Positions 9,636 through 20,537 of a stretch of DNA of 32,323 nucleotides are shown in pieces. The notes below the pieces were generated by a model. It was not told the origin of the DNA, ran no database searches, and worked only from the letters and a program-made list of their open reading frames with translations. The stretch's first letter is position 1, and each line of letters begins with the position of its first letter. The DNA comes from Oscillospiraceae bacterium (GTDB taxonomy: Bacteria; Bacillota; Clostridia; Oscillospirales; Ruminococcaceae): contig JAIRWE010000107.1 of NCBI GenBank assembly GCA_031253365.1, forward strand, positions 1 through 32,323. The letters run 5' to 3'. A program made the translations under genes and the position numbers.

Positions 9636-12600
9636 TCAGATTTCATCCCGCGACGCCATCCCCGTTCCCGCCGGAATGAGTTTGCCGATTATCACGTTTT
9701 CTTTAAGCCCCAAAAGCGGGTCCACCTTACCGTGAATCGCCGCCTCGGTAAGCACCCTCGTCGTTTCCTGGAATGAAGCCGCCGATAAAAAGCTGTCGGT
9801 GGCGAGCGACGCCTTCGTTATCCCCAGCAAAAGCGGGCTGTACGTCGGATGCTCTATCTTTTCCCCGCGTTTTTTGCGTTCGTCCAAGTCCGCGTTAATT
9901 CTGACGACTTCGTTTTTGTCAATCGCCGACGTGGGCAGAAGGTAACTGTCGCCGGGATTTTCAATCCTGACCTTGCGCATCATTTGGCGGACTATAACCT
10001 CAATGTGCTTATCGTTAATGTCGACGCCCTGCAAACGATAAACCTTCTGGACTTCCGCGATTATATAGTTTTGCACCGCCTGTTCGCCTTTCACGGAAAG
10101 AACGTCGTGCGGGTTGACGCTCCCTTCCGTTATGGGGTCGCCCGCGTCAATCCTGTCGCCCTCGTCCACTTTCAAACGGTAGCCGAACGGTACGGAATAA
10201 CTTTCCGCCGTGCCGTCGTCGGCGGTTACGGTAATGTGCCGCGTCTTCTTTATCTCCTCCACCTTGACGGTGCCGGCAATCCGCGACATAATCGCGCTGG
10301 ATTTGGGGCGGCGACTTTCAAAAAGTTCCTCGACGCGCGGCAGACCTTGCGTAATATCCTCCGCGGAAACGATACCGCCCGTGTGGAACGTTCTCATTGT
10401 AAGCTGGGTTCCGGGTTCGCCTATGGACTGCGCCGCGATTATTCCGACGGCTTCCCCGATTTTTATGGGTTGACCGTCCGCCAAAGACGCCCCGTAGCAT
10501 TTCGCGCAGACGCCGTGACGCGCCTCACAGGTAAGCACCGAACGGATTTTAACCGATTTTACGCCGGAATTGGCGATATACTGCGCGTCTTCATCCTTGA
10601 TTAGACGGGTGTTGGGTACGACGATGTTTCCGGCTTCGTCCTCAAAATCCTCAACCAGGAATCTGCCCTTCAGCCTTTCTTCCAGCGGCTCGATAAGCTC
10701 CTTGCCCTCGCGAATTTCATAAACGTCGATGCCGTTTTCGGTACAACAGTCGTCCGTCCTTATAATCACTTCCTGCGAAACGTCCACAAGCCGGCGGGTA
10801 AGATATCCGGAGTCCGCCGTGCGCAGGGCGGTGTCCGCCAAACCCTTTCTCGCGCCGCGCGAGGAAATGAAGTATTCCAAAATATTCAGCCCCTCGCGGT
10901 AATTGGAACGAATCGGGATTTCAATCGTTTCGCCGGACGTATTGGCGATAAGCCCCCTCATCCCCGCGAGCTGGCGAATCTGGTTTATGCTTCCCCTCGC
11001 TCCGGAATCCGCCATCATGTAAATCGGATTGGATTTTTTGAGGTTGTCCTTGAGCGCGTCGGAAACCTCGGCGGTCGCGCTGCTCCACACTTTAAGAACG
11101 GCGTCCTTGCGTTCGTGGTTTGAAATGAAACCTTGATTGAAATAACCGTTTATTTCTTCCACTTTGCTGTCCGCTTCCTCGAGAATTTTCTTCTTCTTCT
11201 CGGGGATTGACGCGTCGCTTACCGCGACGGTTATCGCCGCCTTCGTGGAGTATTTGAACCCCAAAGCCTTAATTTTATCAAGCACCTTCGCGGTGACGGA
11301 AGTTCCGTGGATTTTTATACATTTGTCGATAATCTGCTCTAATTGGCTCTTTCCGACTTTGAAGCTGATTTCGAGGTCCAAAGCGCGTTCGGGGTCGCTC
11401 CTGTCAACGAAGCCGAGGTTTTGCGGGATATGCTCGTTAAAGATAATCCTCCCCGCCGTCGTCGTAATGATTTTCGAGCGTCTTTCCTCGTTGATTTCTT
11501 TTGTAACGCGAACCTTTATGGTGGAATGAAGCGAGATTATCCCCTCGCCGTATGCCATCAAAGCCTCGTCGGAATCGCGGAACACTTTCAAGCCGCTTTC
11601 GCCGTTTTCGGTTTTATCGGCGGATTCCTTCAAATCGTTTTCGTCCACCGTCAAGTAATACGAACCCAACACCATATCCTGCGTGGGAACGACGACGGGG
11701 CGCCCGTCGGACGGTTTAAGCAGATTTTTGGCGGCGAGCATAAGAGTTTTCGCCTCGTTGCGCGCTTCGTCGGACAAAGGAAGATGAACCGCCATCTGGT
11801 CGCCGTCAAAATCGGCGTTGTACGCGGTACAAACAAGGGGATGCAGCTTTAAGGCGCGCCCCTCGACCAAAACGGGCGAGAACGCCTGTATTCCGAGCCT
11901 GTGAAGCGTGGGCGCGCGGTTCAAAAGAACGGGATGGTCTTTAATCACGTCTTCCAGCACGTCCCAAACGTCGTCCTTCGTGCGTTCTACCATTTTGCGC
12001 GCGTTCTTTATGTTGGCGGCCTTGCCGCGCTTTACAAGCTCCTTCATCACGAACGGCTTGAACAACTCAATCGCCATTTCTTTGGGTAAGCCGCATTGAT
12101 CCATCTTCAGGTCGGGGCCCACGACGATGACCGAACGCCCGGAATAATCCACGCGCTTGCCCAGCAGATTTTGGCGGAAACGGCCTTGCTTGCCTTTCAG
12201 CATATCGGAAAGCGATTTCAGCGGGCGGTTTGACGGGCCGGTAACGGGTCTTCCGTGCCTTCCGTTGTCGATAAGCGCGTCCACCGCTTCTTGCAGCATA
12301 CGCTTTTCGTTTCGTATGATTATTTCCGGCGCCCTGAGTTCTATCATTTTGTAAAGGCGGTTGTTCCTGTTGATAACCCTGCGGTAAAGGTCGTTCAAAT
12401 CCGAAGTCGCGAAACGCCCGCCGTCGAGCAGCACCATGGGGCGTATATCGGGGGGAATGACCGGAATTACGTCGAGCATCATCCATTCGGGGCAGGCGTC
12501 GCTTTTCCTGAACGCTTCGATAACGTCCAGCCTCTTCAAAAGTTTGAGCCGTTTTTGCCCCTGCTGGGTGTTTTGAAGCTGTTCTTTCAACTCGCGGGAA

Positions 12601-13511
12601 ACCCATTCGATGTTATTGACCCATTTGTCCCTCGGGTAATTTCGCGCAAGCGTGCTTTCGCTTTCCACAAACAACATCTCTATATATTCGGAGCCGGTAA
12701 GCGTTTCGACGGTTTTGTAACCGCTTTTCCTGCGCTTGATATTCAGCGGGACAATAATTTCCTCATAATCCTTGCGGCTGATTTCCGTGTTCTCCGCGAA
12801 CGACGCTTCTTGTTTGGTATAGCCCGATTCCTCGTTTATGCCTTCCGGGAACAGCGTTATAATGCGAAACCGCTTGGCGAGATAATCCTCTATTTTTTCT
12901 TCCGTCAAGCCCGTTATCAGCGCGAAATCCCTTTTGTTGGCCAAAATATACTCGTCATAGCGGTAATTGCCGTATTCGGAAAGCAATTCCTTAACCGCCT
13001 CAGCGCCCATTTTGGCAAAAAAATCGTCCTCGTACCGCTCCTTCATATCCACATATTCTTTTTCGGAAAGGAGCTGCGCCTTTGAAAGCGTGGTACGCCC
13101 GTTGTCTATAACCACATACTTGGTAAAATAAAGCACCTCTTCCAGCCGTTTCGGGGAAACGTCAAGCACCTGCCCTATGCGCGAGGGCGTTCCCCTGAAA
13201 TACCAGATGTGCGAAACGGGGGCGGCTAACTCGATATGCCCCATCCTTTCCCGGCGAACCTTGTTGCGGGTGACCTCGACGCCGCAGCGCTCGCATATCT
13301 TCCCCTTAAAACGAATACGCTTGTATTTGCCGCAATTACACTCCCAGTCCTTTTGCGGTCCGAATATCTTTTCGCAGAACAAGCCCTCACGCTCCGGCTT
13401 TTGCGTGCGGTAATTGATGGTTTCGGGGCGTTCGACCACGCCGTGGCTCCACCCGCGAATCTGCTTCGGGGAAGCGAGACCTATTTTCATGGAATTAAAC
13501 GCAGTAGCCAA
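9636..13511 (-). CDS. rpoC: DNA-directed RNA polymerase beta' subunit (TTG start)
   Basis: This 1291-residue subunit carries the polymerase active site. Landmarks: N-terminal zinc finger ([20 protein letters not shown], residues about 64-83), the Mg-binding NADFDGDQM loop, bridge-helix and trigger-loop region ([34 protein letters not shown]), and a second zinc site ([13 protein letters not shown]). Start choice: TTG is preceded by CGGAGGTGCTGAA and gives (M)[17 protein letters not shown], in register with Firmicute RpoC. The in-frame ATG six codons upstream lies before the ribosome binding site and is rejected. The next ATG, seven codons after the TTG, is less well placed. It is 60 bp downstream of rpoB and shares its promoter. 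Confidence 0.97.
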   Translation of the reverse strand: MATAFNSMKIGLASPKQIRGWSHGVVERPETINYRTQKPEREGLFCEKIFGPQKDWECNCGKYKRIRFKGKICERCGVEVTRNKVRRERMGHIELAAPVSHIWYFRGTPSRIGQVLDVSPKRLEEVLYFTKYVVIDNGRTTLSKAQLLSEKEYVDMKERYEDDFFAKMGAEAVKELLSEYGNYRYDEYILANKRDFALITGLTEEKIEDYLAKRFRIITLFPEGINEESGYTKQEASFAENTEISRKDYEEIIVPLNIKRRKSGYKTVETLTGSEYIEMLFVESESTLARNYPRDKWVNNIEWVSRELKEQLQNTQQGQKRLKLLKRLDVIEAFRKSDACPEWMMLDVIPVIPPDIRPMVLLDGGRFATSDLNDLYRRVINRNNRLYKMIELRAPEIIIRNEKRMLQEAVDALIDNGRHGRPVTGPSNRPLKSLSDMLKGKQGRFRQNLLGKRVDYSGRSVIVVGPDLKMDQCGLPKEMAIELFKPFVMKELVKRGKAANIKNARKMVERTKDDVWDVLEDVIKDHPVLLNRAPTLHRLGIQAFSPVLVEGRALKLHPLVCTAYNADFDGDQMAVHLPLSDEARNEAKTLMLAAKNLLKPSDGRPVVVPTQDMVLGSYYLTVDENDLKESADKTENGESGLKVFRDSDEALMAYGEGIISLHSTIKVRVTKEINEERRSKIITTTAGRIIFNEHIPQNLGFVDRSDPERALDLEISFKVGKSQLEQIIDKCIKIHGTSVTAKVLDKIKALGFKYSTKAAITVAVSDASIPEKKKKILEEADSKVEEINGYFNQGFISNHERKDAVLKVWSSATAEVSDALKDNLKKSNPIYMMADSGARGSINQIRQLAGMRGLIANTSGETIEIPIRSNYREGLNILEYFISSRGARKGLADTALRTADSGYLTRRLVDVSQEVIIRTDDCCTENGIDVYEIREGKELIEPLEERLKGRFLVEDFEDEAGNIVVPNTRLIKDEDAQYIANSGVKSVKIRSVLTCEARHGVCAKCYGASLADGQPIKIGEAVGIIAAQSIGEPGTQLTMRTFHTGGIVSAEDITQGLPRVEELFESRRPKSSAIMSRIAGTVKVEEIKKTRHITVTADDGTAESYSVPFGYRLKVDEGDRIDAGDPITEGSVNPHDVLSVKGEQAVQNYIIAEVQKVYRLQGVDINDKHIEVIVRQMMRKVRIENPGDSYLLPTSAIDKNEVVRINADLDERKKRGEKIEHPTYSPLLLGITKASLATDSFLSAASFQETTRVLTEAAIHGKVDPLLGLKENVIIGKLIPAGTGMASRDEI

Positions 13512-13571
13512 TTCAGCACCTCCGGTCAATAATCAACGGCGCGAACGCGCGTCGCCGCCATCTTGTCGGTA

Positions 13572-16500
13572 TCAGTCGGAATCCGTTTTTTCGTCGTCTT
13601 TCTCGTCGTCAAAGTCTTCTTCTTCATCGTCGTCGTCGTCATAATCGTCGTCTTCATCGTCGTCGGTGAAAAAGTCGCTTTCCTCAATATCGCCCGTAAT
13701 ATAATTTTCGGCAAGCTCGGCGTCGTCCGCGACATAATCGAAATCATCCGCGCTGACGACCCCCGTTTCCTCCTCCTCGTCGAAGGTTTGCTTCAAATCT
13801 ATTTCGTTCTCGCCGTCGTCAAGGACTTTCACGTCCAGACCCAGCGACTGCAATTCCTTGATAAGCACCTTGAAACTTTCGGGAATACCCGCTTTGGGAA
13901 CGCTGTCGCCTTTGACGATGGCCTCATAGGTTTTCACGCGGCCCACTATGTCGTCGGACTTAACCGTGAGTATTTCCTGCAAGGTGTACGCCGCTCCGTA
14001 GGCTTCGAGCGCCCATACCTCCATTTCGCCGAATCGCTGACCGCCGAACTGCGCCTTACCGCCGAGCGGCTGTTGCGTTACCAGCGAATACGGGCCGGTG
14101 GAACGCGCGTGAATCTTGTCGTCGACAAGATGATGCAGTTTAAGGTAATACATATACCCGACCGTGACGGGGCTGTCAAATTTCTCCCCCGTGCGCCCGT
14201 CTATAAGTTCCGTCTTGGCGTGACCCGGCAGCCCCGCTTTTTCGAGGCAGTCCAAAACGTCCTGCTCCGTCGCCCCGTCAAATACCGGCGACATGATTTT
14301 CCAGCCTAACTTTTTCGCCGCCCATCCCAAATGGACTTCAAGCACCTGCCCGATATTCATACGGCTGGGAACGCCCAGCGGGTTAAGCACGATGTCAAGC
14401 GGCGTTCCGTCTTCCGGCATGAACGGCATATCCTCCTGCGGGAGTATGCGCGAAACGACGCCCTTGTTCCCGTGCCGCCCCGCCATCTTGTCGCCCACGG
14501 AAACCTTACGCTTTTGCGCGACGTAACAGCGCACCACTTTTATGACGCCGGGCGGAAGCTCCTCGCAGTTGTCGCGGTCGAACACCTTAACGTCCACGAC
14601 GATGCCGCTTTCGCCGTGAGGGACTTTAAGCGAGTTGTCGCGTACTTCGCGGGCTTTTTCCCCGAAGATGGCGCGCAGGAGTTTTTCCTCCGACGTCAAT
14701 TCCGTTTCGCCCTTCGGCGTCACCTTGCCCACCATTATGTCGCCGGACTGCACCTCCGCGCCTATACGGATAATTCCGCGCTCGTCAAGGTCTTTGAGCG
14801 CCTCCTCGCCGAGGTTCGGAATATCGCGGGTTATATCCTCCGGACCCAGTTTGGTGTCGCGGCATTCAAGCTCGTATTCCTCTATGTGAATGGACGTAAA
14901 AACGTCGTTGTAAACCAGCTTCTCGTTTATGAGGACGGCGTCTTCGTAGTTATAGCCTTCCCATGTCATAAAGCCGATTAACACGTTTTTCCCGAGGGAA
15001 ATCTCGCCGCAGTTCGTGGCGGGACCGTCGGCGATTATATCGCCTTTTTTCACCTTATCCCCTTTTTCGACGATAGGCTTTTGATTTATGCAGGTCCCCT
15101 GATTGGAACGCTTGAATTTTGTCAGCTCGTATACCGTCTCTTCTTCTTTTTCGTCGGTAATTATTATCTCGTCGGCGGTAACGGAAGTGACCTCTCCGTC
15201 CTTTTCCGCCGTCAGTATAACGCCGGAATCCATCGCCGCCTTAAATTCCATTCCCGTTCCGATTATGGGCGATTCCGTCACCATGAGCGGCACCGCCTGC
15301 CGCTGCATATTCGCGCCCATGAGCGCGCGGTTGGCGTCGTCGTTTTCAAGGAAGGGAATCATCGCGGTCGCCACGGACACAACCATCTTCGGGGAAACGT
15401 CCATGTACTCCACGCGTTCCCGCTCAACCTCAAGAATTTCATCCTGGTATCTGCCCGTGACGCGCGCGCGCGCGAAACGACCCTGCTCGTCCAGCGGTTC
15501 GTTTGCCTGCGCTATGGTATAAATGTCCTCGACGTCGGCGGCCATGTAGACGACTTCGTCAAGCACCACGCCGGTTTCTTTATCGACCTTCCTGTAAGGC
15601 GCCTCGATAAAGCCGTACTCGTTGATTTTCGCGAACGACGCCAAATAGGATATAAGCCCGATATTCGGTCCTTCCGGAGTTTCAATCGGACACATTCTGC
15701 CGTAATGGGAATAGTGTACGTCCCGAACCTCAAACCCGGCGCGTTCGCGCGATAATCCGCCGGGACCGAGAGCCGAAAGCCTGCGTTTATGCGTAAGCTC
15801 GGCGAGAGGATTGTTTTGGTCCATGAACTGGGAAAGCGGCGACGAACCGAAAAATTCTTTTATGGCAGCGACGACGGGACGAATGTTAATCAGGGAATTG
15901 GGGGAAACGTTTTCCATGTCCTGCGCCTGCAAGCCCATTCTCTCGCGGATTACGCGCTCCATTCTCGCGAAGCCTATGCGGAACTGATTTTGAAGCAGCT
16001 CGCCCACCGAACGTATACGGCGATTCCCGAGGTGGTCAATATCGTCAATCGTTCCCACGCCTTCGCAAAGGTTGATGAAATAACTCACCGAGGCGAAAAC
16101 GTCGTCAAGGGTGATGTGCCTGGGAACCAGCCTGTCCGCGTTTTCTTTCAGACTCGCCGCGAAATCCCCCTTCTTCCCGCCGGCTTCGAGAATACCCCTC
16201 AGCACGGGGAAGGATACCTTTTCGTTAATTCCGCAGGCGACGGGGTCAACCCCCTTGGGGAGATAAGGTCTTATATCGACCATGCCGTTGCCGACGACCT
16301 TCACGGCTTTGCCGTCAACGTCGAGCAAAACTTCCATAACTCCCGCCTGCTCTATTTCCCTTGCCGTGTCAAGTTTAATCAAAACACCCGCTTCAAGTAT
16401 AAGCTCGCCCGTAAGCGGATTTATCACGGGCGCGCCGGTTTTGTGTCCCGTAATCCTTGACGCCACACCGAGTTTTTTATTGTATTTGTATCTGCCGAAG

Positions 16501-17312
16501 CGCGACAGGTCATACCGTTTCGCGTCAAAAAACAGCGTGTTAAGATGATTTTGAGCCGATTCAACCGTGGGCGGCTCACCGGGGCGAAGTTTCTTATAGA
16601 CCTCCAACAACGCTTCTTCGGTATTTTTGGTCGAATCCTTCTGCGTGATTGTCTGGTAAAGCCGCTCGTCCTCCCCGAACAAATCGGAAATATCGTCGTC
16701 CGTACCCTTCCCCAAGGCGCGGATTAGGGTCGTGGCGGGGAATTTCCTGTTTTTGTCAATACGGACGTAGAACACGTCGTTTGAATCCATTTCGTATTCC
16801 AACCAGGCGCCCCTGTTCGGAATGACGGTCGTCTTGAACAGCTTTTTGCCCGTTTTGTCATAATCGAAACCGTAATACACCCCCGGCGAACGCACAAGCT
16901 GCGAAACGATTACGCGTTCGGCGCCGTTGATAACAAACGTACCCGAATCGGTCATCAGCGGGAAATCCCCCATGAAAATCTCGTTTTCGACGACCTCGCC
17001 CGTTTCCTCGTTTTTGAGATGAACCATAACCTTAAGCGGCGCGGCGTAGGTAACGTCGCGCTCTTTACATTCGCTGATGGTGTATTTAGGTTTGTCGTCA
17101 AGCCGATAATTTATAAAACTCAGGGACAGCTTTCCGTTTGAATCGGTAATCGGCGAAACATCCGCGAACACCTCCCTGATTCCCACGTCCAGAAACCACT
17201 TGTACGAGTTTTTCTGCACCTCGATTAAGTTGGGCATTTCAAGCACCTCGTTAATCCTGGAAAAGCTCATTCTCGTGGTTTTCCCAAGTTGTACCGGTTT
17301 AACGTTAACCAT
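13572..17312 (-). CDS. rpoB: DNA-directed RNA polymerase beta subunit with hyperacidic tail
   Basis: This 1246-residue catalytic subunit is the target of rifamycins. The start ATG of [10 protein letters not shown] has AAGGAGG upstream; an in-frame ATG 16 codons earlier precedes that site. Core motifs include [20 protein letters not shown] in the rifampicin pocket, [31 protein letters not shown] and [24 protein letters not shown]. The normal C-terminal core ends near [13 protein letters not shown]. About 80 further residues, overwhelmingly Asp and Glu, follow. Within the rifampicin region the usual GSSQLSQF reads GSSPLSQF (Pro at E. coli position 510). It heads rpoBC with a perfect-consensus promoter and is not linked to rplJ-rplL. 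Confidence 0.98.
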   Translation of the reverse strand: MVNVKPVQLGKTTRMSFSRINEVLEMPNLIEVQKNSYKWFLDVGIREVFADVSPITDSNGKLSLSFINYRLDDKPKYTISECKERDVTYAAPLKVMVHLKNEETGEVVENEIFMGDFPLMTDSGTFVINGAERVIVSQLVRSPGVYYGFDYDKTGKKLFKTTVIPNRGAWLEYEMDSNDVFYVRIDKNRKFPATTLIRALGKGTDDDISDLFGEDERLYQTITQKDSTKNTEEALLEVYKKLRPGEPPTVESAQNHLNTLFFDAKRYDLSRFGRYKYNKKLGVASRITGHKTGAPVINPLTGELILEAGVLIKLDTAREIEQAGVMEVLLDVDGKAVKVVGNGMVDIRPYLPKGVDPVACGINEKVSFPVLRGILEAGGKKGDFAASLKENADRLVPRHITLDDVFASVSYFINLCEGVGTIDDIDHLGNRRIRSVGELLQNQFRIGFARMERVIRERMGLQAQDMENVSPNSLINIRPVVAAIKEFFGSSPLSQFMDQNNPLAELTHKRRLSALGPGGLSRERAGFEVRDVHYSHYGRMCPIETPEGPNIGLISYLASFAKINEYGFIEAPYRKVDKETGVVLDEVVYMAADVEDIYTIAQANEPLDEQGRFARARVTGRYQDEILEVERERVEYMDVSPKMVVSVATAMIPFLENDDANRALMGANMQRQAVPLMVTESPIIGTGMEFKAAMDSGVILTAEKDGEVTSVTADEIIITDEKEEETVYELTKFKRSNQGTCINQKPIVEKGDKVKKGDIIADGPATNCGEISLGKNVLIGFMTWEGYNYEDAVLINEKLVYNDVFTSIHIEEYELECRDTKLGPEDITRDIPNLGEEALKDLDERGIIRIGAEVQSGDIMVGKVTPKGETELTSEEKLLRAIFGEKAREVRDNSLKVPHGESGIVVDVKVFDRDNCEELPPGVIKVVRCYVAQKRKVSVGDKMAGRHGNKGVVSRILPQEDMPFMPEDGTPLDIVLNPLGVPSRMNIGQVLEVHLGWAAKKLGWKIMSPVFDGATEQDVLDCLEKAGLPGHAKTELIDGRTGEKFDSPVTVGYMYYLKLHHLVDDKIHARSTGPYSLVTQQPLGGKAQFGGQRFGEMEVWALEAYGAAYTLQEILTVKSDDIVGRVKTYEAIVKGDSVPKAGIPESFKVLIKELQSLGLDVKVLDDGENEIDLKQTFDEEEETGVVSADDFDYVADDAELAENYITGDIEESDFFTDDDEDDDYDDDDDEEEDFDDEKDDEKTDSD

Positions 17313-17348
17313 AGGCTTTTTCCTCCTTGTGTTACGAACGCGGACTCC

Positions 17349-17415
17349 GACGGCGCGCACCGTCTTATTTATGGGTACAATATATCATTATATTACCGAT
17401 TATACTTTTTGTCAA
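17349..17415 (-). promoter_or_regulatory. perfect-consensus rpoB promoter and leader hairpin
   Basis: Minus strand: -35 TTGACA (17410-17415), 17-nt spacer, -10 TATAAT (17387-17392), matching consensus at every position. A second TATAAT-like hexamer sits inside the spacer. Upstream, 17416-17470 is rich in A/T tracts. The predicted start near 17380 gives a leader of about 67 nt holding an imperfect palindrome (17349-17364, GACGG...CCGTC), which could be a regulatory hairpin; that role is inference. Confidence 0.9.
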
Positions 17416-17470
17416 GCGTTTTCACGATTTTTACCCAAGGAATTTTTATATTTTTTTTCGGAACTGCCCG

Positions 17471-19786
17471 TCATTTCAAATAATTGCCGAGCATCGCCAT
17501 AATTTCGCCGAAATCGAGCGGTTTTCCGATGTGTCCGTTCATACCCGCTTGAAGGCATTTTTCAATATCTTCGGTGAAGGTGTTTGCCGTCATCGCTATA
17601 ATGGGAACGGTTTTTGCGTTCGGAACGGGGAGCGCGCGTATGCTCCGCGTCGCGTCGTAGCCGTCCATTTCGGGCATCTGTACGTCCATGAAAATCATTT
17701 CGTATTCATCCGGCGACTCACCGAACATACGCAGCGCCTCCAAGCCGTTTTCGGCGCAGTCTATTTTCAAAAGCGTGTGTTCGAGCAGCGACGCCACTAT
17801 TTCGCGGTTAATCTCAACGTCTTCCGCGAGCAGTATCCTGCGCCCCGCAAACTGATTTACGGAAATTTGAACCGTTTCCTCGGAGTTTTGGACGTTCGTG
17901 CCTTCCCCGCGTTTTACCCGAACGGTGAAGATAAAGGAGGCGCCCTCGCCGAGCGCGGATTCAATCCTGATATCTCCGCCCATCATTTCCACTATCCGCT
18001 TGGAAATGGCAAGCCCCAACCCCGTGCCGCCGTATTTGCGCGTGGTGCTGCTTTCCGCCTGACGGAACGGCTGGAAAAGGCGCGCTTGCTGTTCGGGGCT
18101 TATACCGATGCCGGAATCCGTTACGGTTATCTTTATTACGCACACGCCGTCGTTTTCTTCCGTCAAAGAGGCGTCCAAAAGGATAAACCCCTCTTCCGGC
18201 GTGAATTTCACGGCGTTTCCCAGAATGTTGGTGATGACCTGCGACAGCCTTTGCTCGTCCCCCGCGAGGGTTTCGGGTATGTTTTCGTCAATCCGCAGAT
18301 TCAATTTCTGCCGTTTTTCCTCTATGCGCAAACTGACGATATTAACGACTTTTTTAAGCGTTTTTTCAAAATTAAACTCGGACGGCGACAATTCAATCTT
18401 ACCCGTTTCGATTTTTGACATATCCAGTATATCGTTTATGACCCCGAGGAGATGCCCGGACGCTTCCTCTATGCGCCGCAGGCAATAGTTTTTGCGGTCC
18501 AAATCGCCGGCGGATTTGCCTATGTTTGTCATGCCGATTATGGCGTTGAGCGGGGTACGGATTTCGTGGCTCATGTTGGCAAGAAACTCGGATTTATAGC
18601 GGCTGGTCTGTTCCGCGAGTTCCTTGGCGGCAATCAGCTCGGCTTCGAGCGCGCGGGTTTCGGTAAGGTCGATACCTATGGCGGCGACAATCGAATCCTT
18701 TATGGCGAAGCTGTTTATGTCAAGAATACGCCTGCGCCCGTCCTTGCTTTTCAGGTGAACCTCGTGGCTCGCGCCCCCTGAAAGCGCCATCGGAATAAAC
18801 ATATTTTTAATGTCGTTGACTTCTTCCTCGTCGAAAATAAGGCTCATTCCCCCGGCGATAATCTCGCTTTCCGTGTAGCCGGTAAGAGCCGCGATAGCGG
18901 GGTTCGCGTAGGCGAGGCTGCCGTCTTGAAGGGCGTATACTATGCTTACGGGAGCGTTTTCGACTATGGAAGTTTGCAGTTCCATGGTCTTTTGCTCAAA
19001 AACGCCGGACAGGATACTGGCGAACAGCGTCGAAAGGCTTATTTCGCTGTCGCTCCAATTTTTGCCGCCCCCCTCCCTTGAAAAGTCAATCACCGCGTAC
19101 ATTTTACCTTTGACGAATATGGGCGTGGTTATATAGTTTTCAAAGCTGACGCGGTACGGCGCCAAGGTTTCTTTGATTTCGGGGTCGTTGGAGTGAAGGC
19201 AGGCGTCTTTCCCCACGCCGGGCTTTAACCCGGCAATAAACGAGTACATTTTGTCGCCGAGCGGCATTTTTCCGCCTATGCGCGACGAAAGCCCGAGTTC
19301 GGGCTTTATGTACTCGTTGGCGCAAACGAGGGTATACCCGTCGTCTTCAAGCAGGAAAAGCAGCGCCTGCGGGATTCGCATAAATTCCCCAATCATGCGA
19401 AGCGTGTCCGTAATCAGCGCGTCCGTATCCGAGTCTGACAAAAAGCGGCGCGATATGTCCGCCATCAACCTTTGCTGTTCAAGTTCTTTCTCTATTTCAA
19501 GGGAATAGGCGCGTCCCGTCCTCCCGGAAATGACCATGGAAATCATCGCCGCGATTATTCCGCCGAAAGCCGCCAGGACGATTAAATAACCCATGACGCG
19601 CTGTCTTTCGAGCGAGGTTCCTATATCGACCCCCGTGAACAAAATACCGACGACCTCCCCGTCGGTTATAATCGGGGAATAGCACGCCGCGTACATTTTG
19701 CCGAAAAGGTTGAGTTCGACTATGTGTTTGTTCCTCTGACCGAGTACGGTCTCCGTCACGTCGTTCGGGGCGTCGGTTCCCACCAT
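17471..19786 (-). CDS. C-terminal fragment of the broken kinase: GAF-PAS-HisKA-HATPase-receiver core
   Basis: These 771 residues start at the first ATG after the TAA, which has no good ribosome binding site, so independent expression is doubtful. Order: the end of the Cache sensor (1-55), TM helix (65-87), GAF-like domain (about 110-265), PAS (about 272-390), HisKA with phospho-His407 in [10 protein letters not shown], and HATPase_c with NILGNAVKF (520-528), DSGIGIS (557-563) and [10 protein letters not shown] (586-595). A receiver domain (650-771) follows, with acidic Glu655/Asp656, phospho-acceptor Asp701, a Thr in AMTAN and Lys755. Every phosphorelay residue is present. Neighbours do not reveal the partner response regulator. 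Confidence 0.75.
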   Translation of the reverse strand: MVGTDAPNDVTETVLGQRNKHIVELNLFGKMYAACYSPIITDGEVVGILFTGVDIGTSLERQRVMGYLIVLAAFGGIIAAMISMVISGRTGRAYSLEIEKELEQQRLMADISRRFLSDSDTDALITDTLRMIGEFMRIPQALLFLLEDDGYTLVCANEYIKPELGLSSRIGGKMPLGDKMYSFIAGLKPGVGKDACLHSNDPEIKETLAPYRVSFENYITTPIFVKGKMYAVIDFSREGGGKNWSDSEISLSTLFASILSGVFEQKTMELQTSIVENAPVSIVYALQDGSLAYANPAIAALTGYTESEIIAGGMSLIFDEEEVNDIKNMFIPMALSGGASHEVHLKSKDGRRRILDINSFAIKDSIVAAIGIDLTETRALEAELIAAKELAEQTSRYKSEFLANMSHEIRTPLNAIIGMTNIGKSAGDLDRKNYCLRRIEEASGHLLGVINDILDMSKIETGKIELSPSEFNFEKTLKKVVNIVSLRIEEKRQKLNLRIDENIPETLAGDEQRLSQVITNILGNAVKFTPEEGFILLDASLTEENDGVCVIKITVTDSGIGISPEQQARLFQPFRQAESSTTRKYGGTGLGLAISKRIVEMMGGDIRIESALGEGASFIFTVRVKRGEGTNVQNSEETVQISVNQFAGRRILLAEDVEINREIVASLLEHTLLKIDCAENGLEALRMFGESPDEYEMIFMDVQMPEMDGYDATRSIRALPVPNAKTVPIIAMTANTFTEDIEKCLQAGMNGHIGKPLDFGEIMAMLGNYLK

Positions 19787-19864
19787 GCGACTGCCGGAAA
19801 AATCGGTTACGGTGGTGCTTATGCGCAGGTTGTTCTGGAAAACCGTAGCCTCGCAGCCCGTCCG

Positions 19865-20428
19865 TTATTTGAATGTGTCCACATAATCGTTTTTTGAAAG
19901 GTCAAAGCCGCAGTTCACAATGAATATCAGCGCGTCGCCGTCGTAAACCGGCGTGCTTGAACTTACGGAGAGAAAACCCGTGACCGGGTCGACCGAAACC
20001 GCGCCCGCGGCGAAGCCCGTTTGCAGAACGACCGAAATGTTCGTGTGGGCGGAAATGCCGCCAATTCCCGAAAGACCGCCGTCGGTTCTGAAAACCATGG
20101 CTCCGTCGGGGTCGTATATGCTCACATAATCCACACCCGGCGCCAAACCGGTCAAATCATTTTTAAGAGCGTCATATTTCCCGTTTTTGAGGGAATTTAC
20201 AATGTTTACATCGTTGACTATCACGTCCGACCACTGCAAAGCCCGTTCTTCAAGCTCGCCCAAATAATTGACGAAAGAGCGGTTCGCCGTGTCCGCCTGT
20301 TTCAGCGTAAGCTCCGAAATCATATACCCGGTTTCAAACTGGACTATCAGGATAACGGCTCCCAAGGTGACGATAAACACAAATACGAGAAGAAAATAGG
20401 CTCTGTTCTTTCTTTTTTTCACAGACAT
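19865..20428 (-). CDS. N-terminal fragment of the broken kinase: membrane anchor and most of the Cache sensor
   Basis: These 187 residues precede the TAA. Lysine-rich residues 1-9 and a hydrophobic helix (about 10-34, AYFLLVFVFIVTLGAVILIV) anchor it. Residues 36-187 are an extracellular sensor resembling Cache domains, with a mid-domain VDYVSIYDPDGAMVFRT strand typical of that fold. If translated alone it would be a membrane-tethered sensor with no signalling output. The ligand cannot be inferred. The start at 20428 has a fair ribosome binding site and lies about 75 nt from the predicted transcription start. Confidence 0.7.
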   Translation of the reverse strand: MSVKKRKNRAYFLLVFVFIVTLGAVILIVQFETGYMISELTLKQADTANRSFVNYLGELEERALQWSDVIVNDVNIVNSLKNGKYDALKNDLTGLAPGVDYVSIYDPDGAMVFRTDGGLSGIGGISAHTNISVVLQTGFAAGAVSVDPVTGFLSVSSSTPVYDGDALIFIVNCGFDLSKNDYVDTFK

Positions 20429-20460
20429 GGAATACCTTCCTTATAAAGCGGTCTCCCGAA

Positions 20461-20489
20461 AATCCCGTCCCGGCGATTGGCGGGGGATT
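20461..20489 (-). terminator. possible leader hairpin or weak terminator between permease and kinase
   Basis: Minus strand AATCCC (20484-20489) can pair with GGGATT (20461-20466), with extra C-rich/G-rich pairing inside, followed by only TTTTC. It lies after the kinase promoter, so it could end upstream operon transcripts or attenuate the kinase. The U-tract is weak. Confidence 0.28.
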
Positions 20490-20508
20490 GCCGCGATAAC
20501 ACACCGTA

Positions 20509-20537
20509 AATATAGCATATTATCAGGTGAATGTCAA
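20509..20537 (-). promoter_or_regulatory. kinase promoter overlapping the end of the ABC permease gene
   Basis: Minus strand: perfect -35 TTGACA (20532-20537) with 17-nt spacer to -10 TATATT (20509-20514), preceded by TGC (extended -10). The -35 overlaps the TGA stop of the permease gene (20534-20536). The predicted start is near 20502. Confidence 0.8.

Larger units (their letters stand above)
17471..20428 (-). pseudogene. hybrid sensor histidine kinase interrupted by one in-frame TAA
   Basis: One reading frame of 985 codons plus the final stop runs from ATG 20428 (AAGGAAGG upstream) to TGA at 17471, broken only by TAA at 19865-19867. The 26 codons after the TAA read sensibly (RTGCEATVFQNNLRISTTV...) and continue in frame into the kinase. 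They complete a Cache-type sensor whose relatives often read E/K-x-TGCEATVF here. The likely ancestral codon is GAA. Full architecture: TM1, extracellular Cache sensor, TM2, GAF, PAS, HisKA, HATPase_c, receiver. It could be a recent pseudogene, a sequencing or assembly error, a strain-specific allele, or a readthrough gene. All downstream catalytic motifs are intact, which favours recent loss or an artefact. Confidence 0.8.

Noticed and set aside
17349..17364. Palindrome in the rpoB leader as a riboswitch or terminator
   Set aside because: Too short for any riboswitch class, imperfect, and not followed by a U-tract. Kept only as part of the promoter entry.
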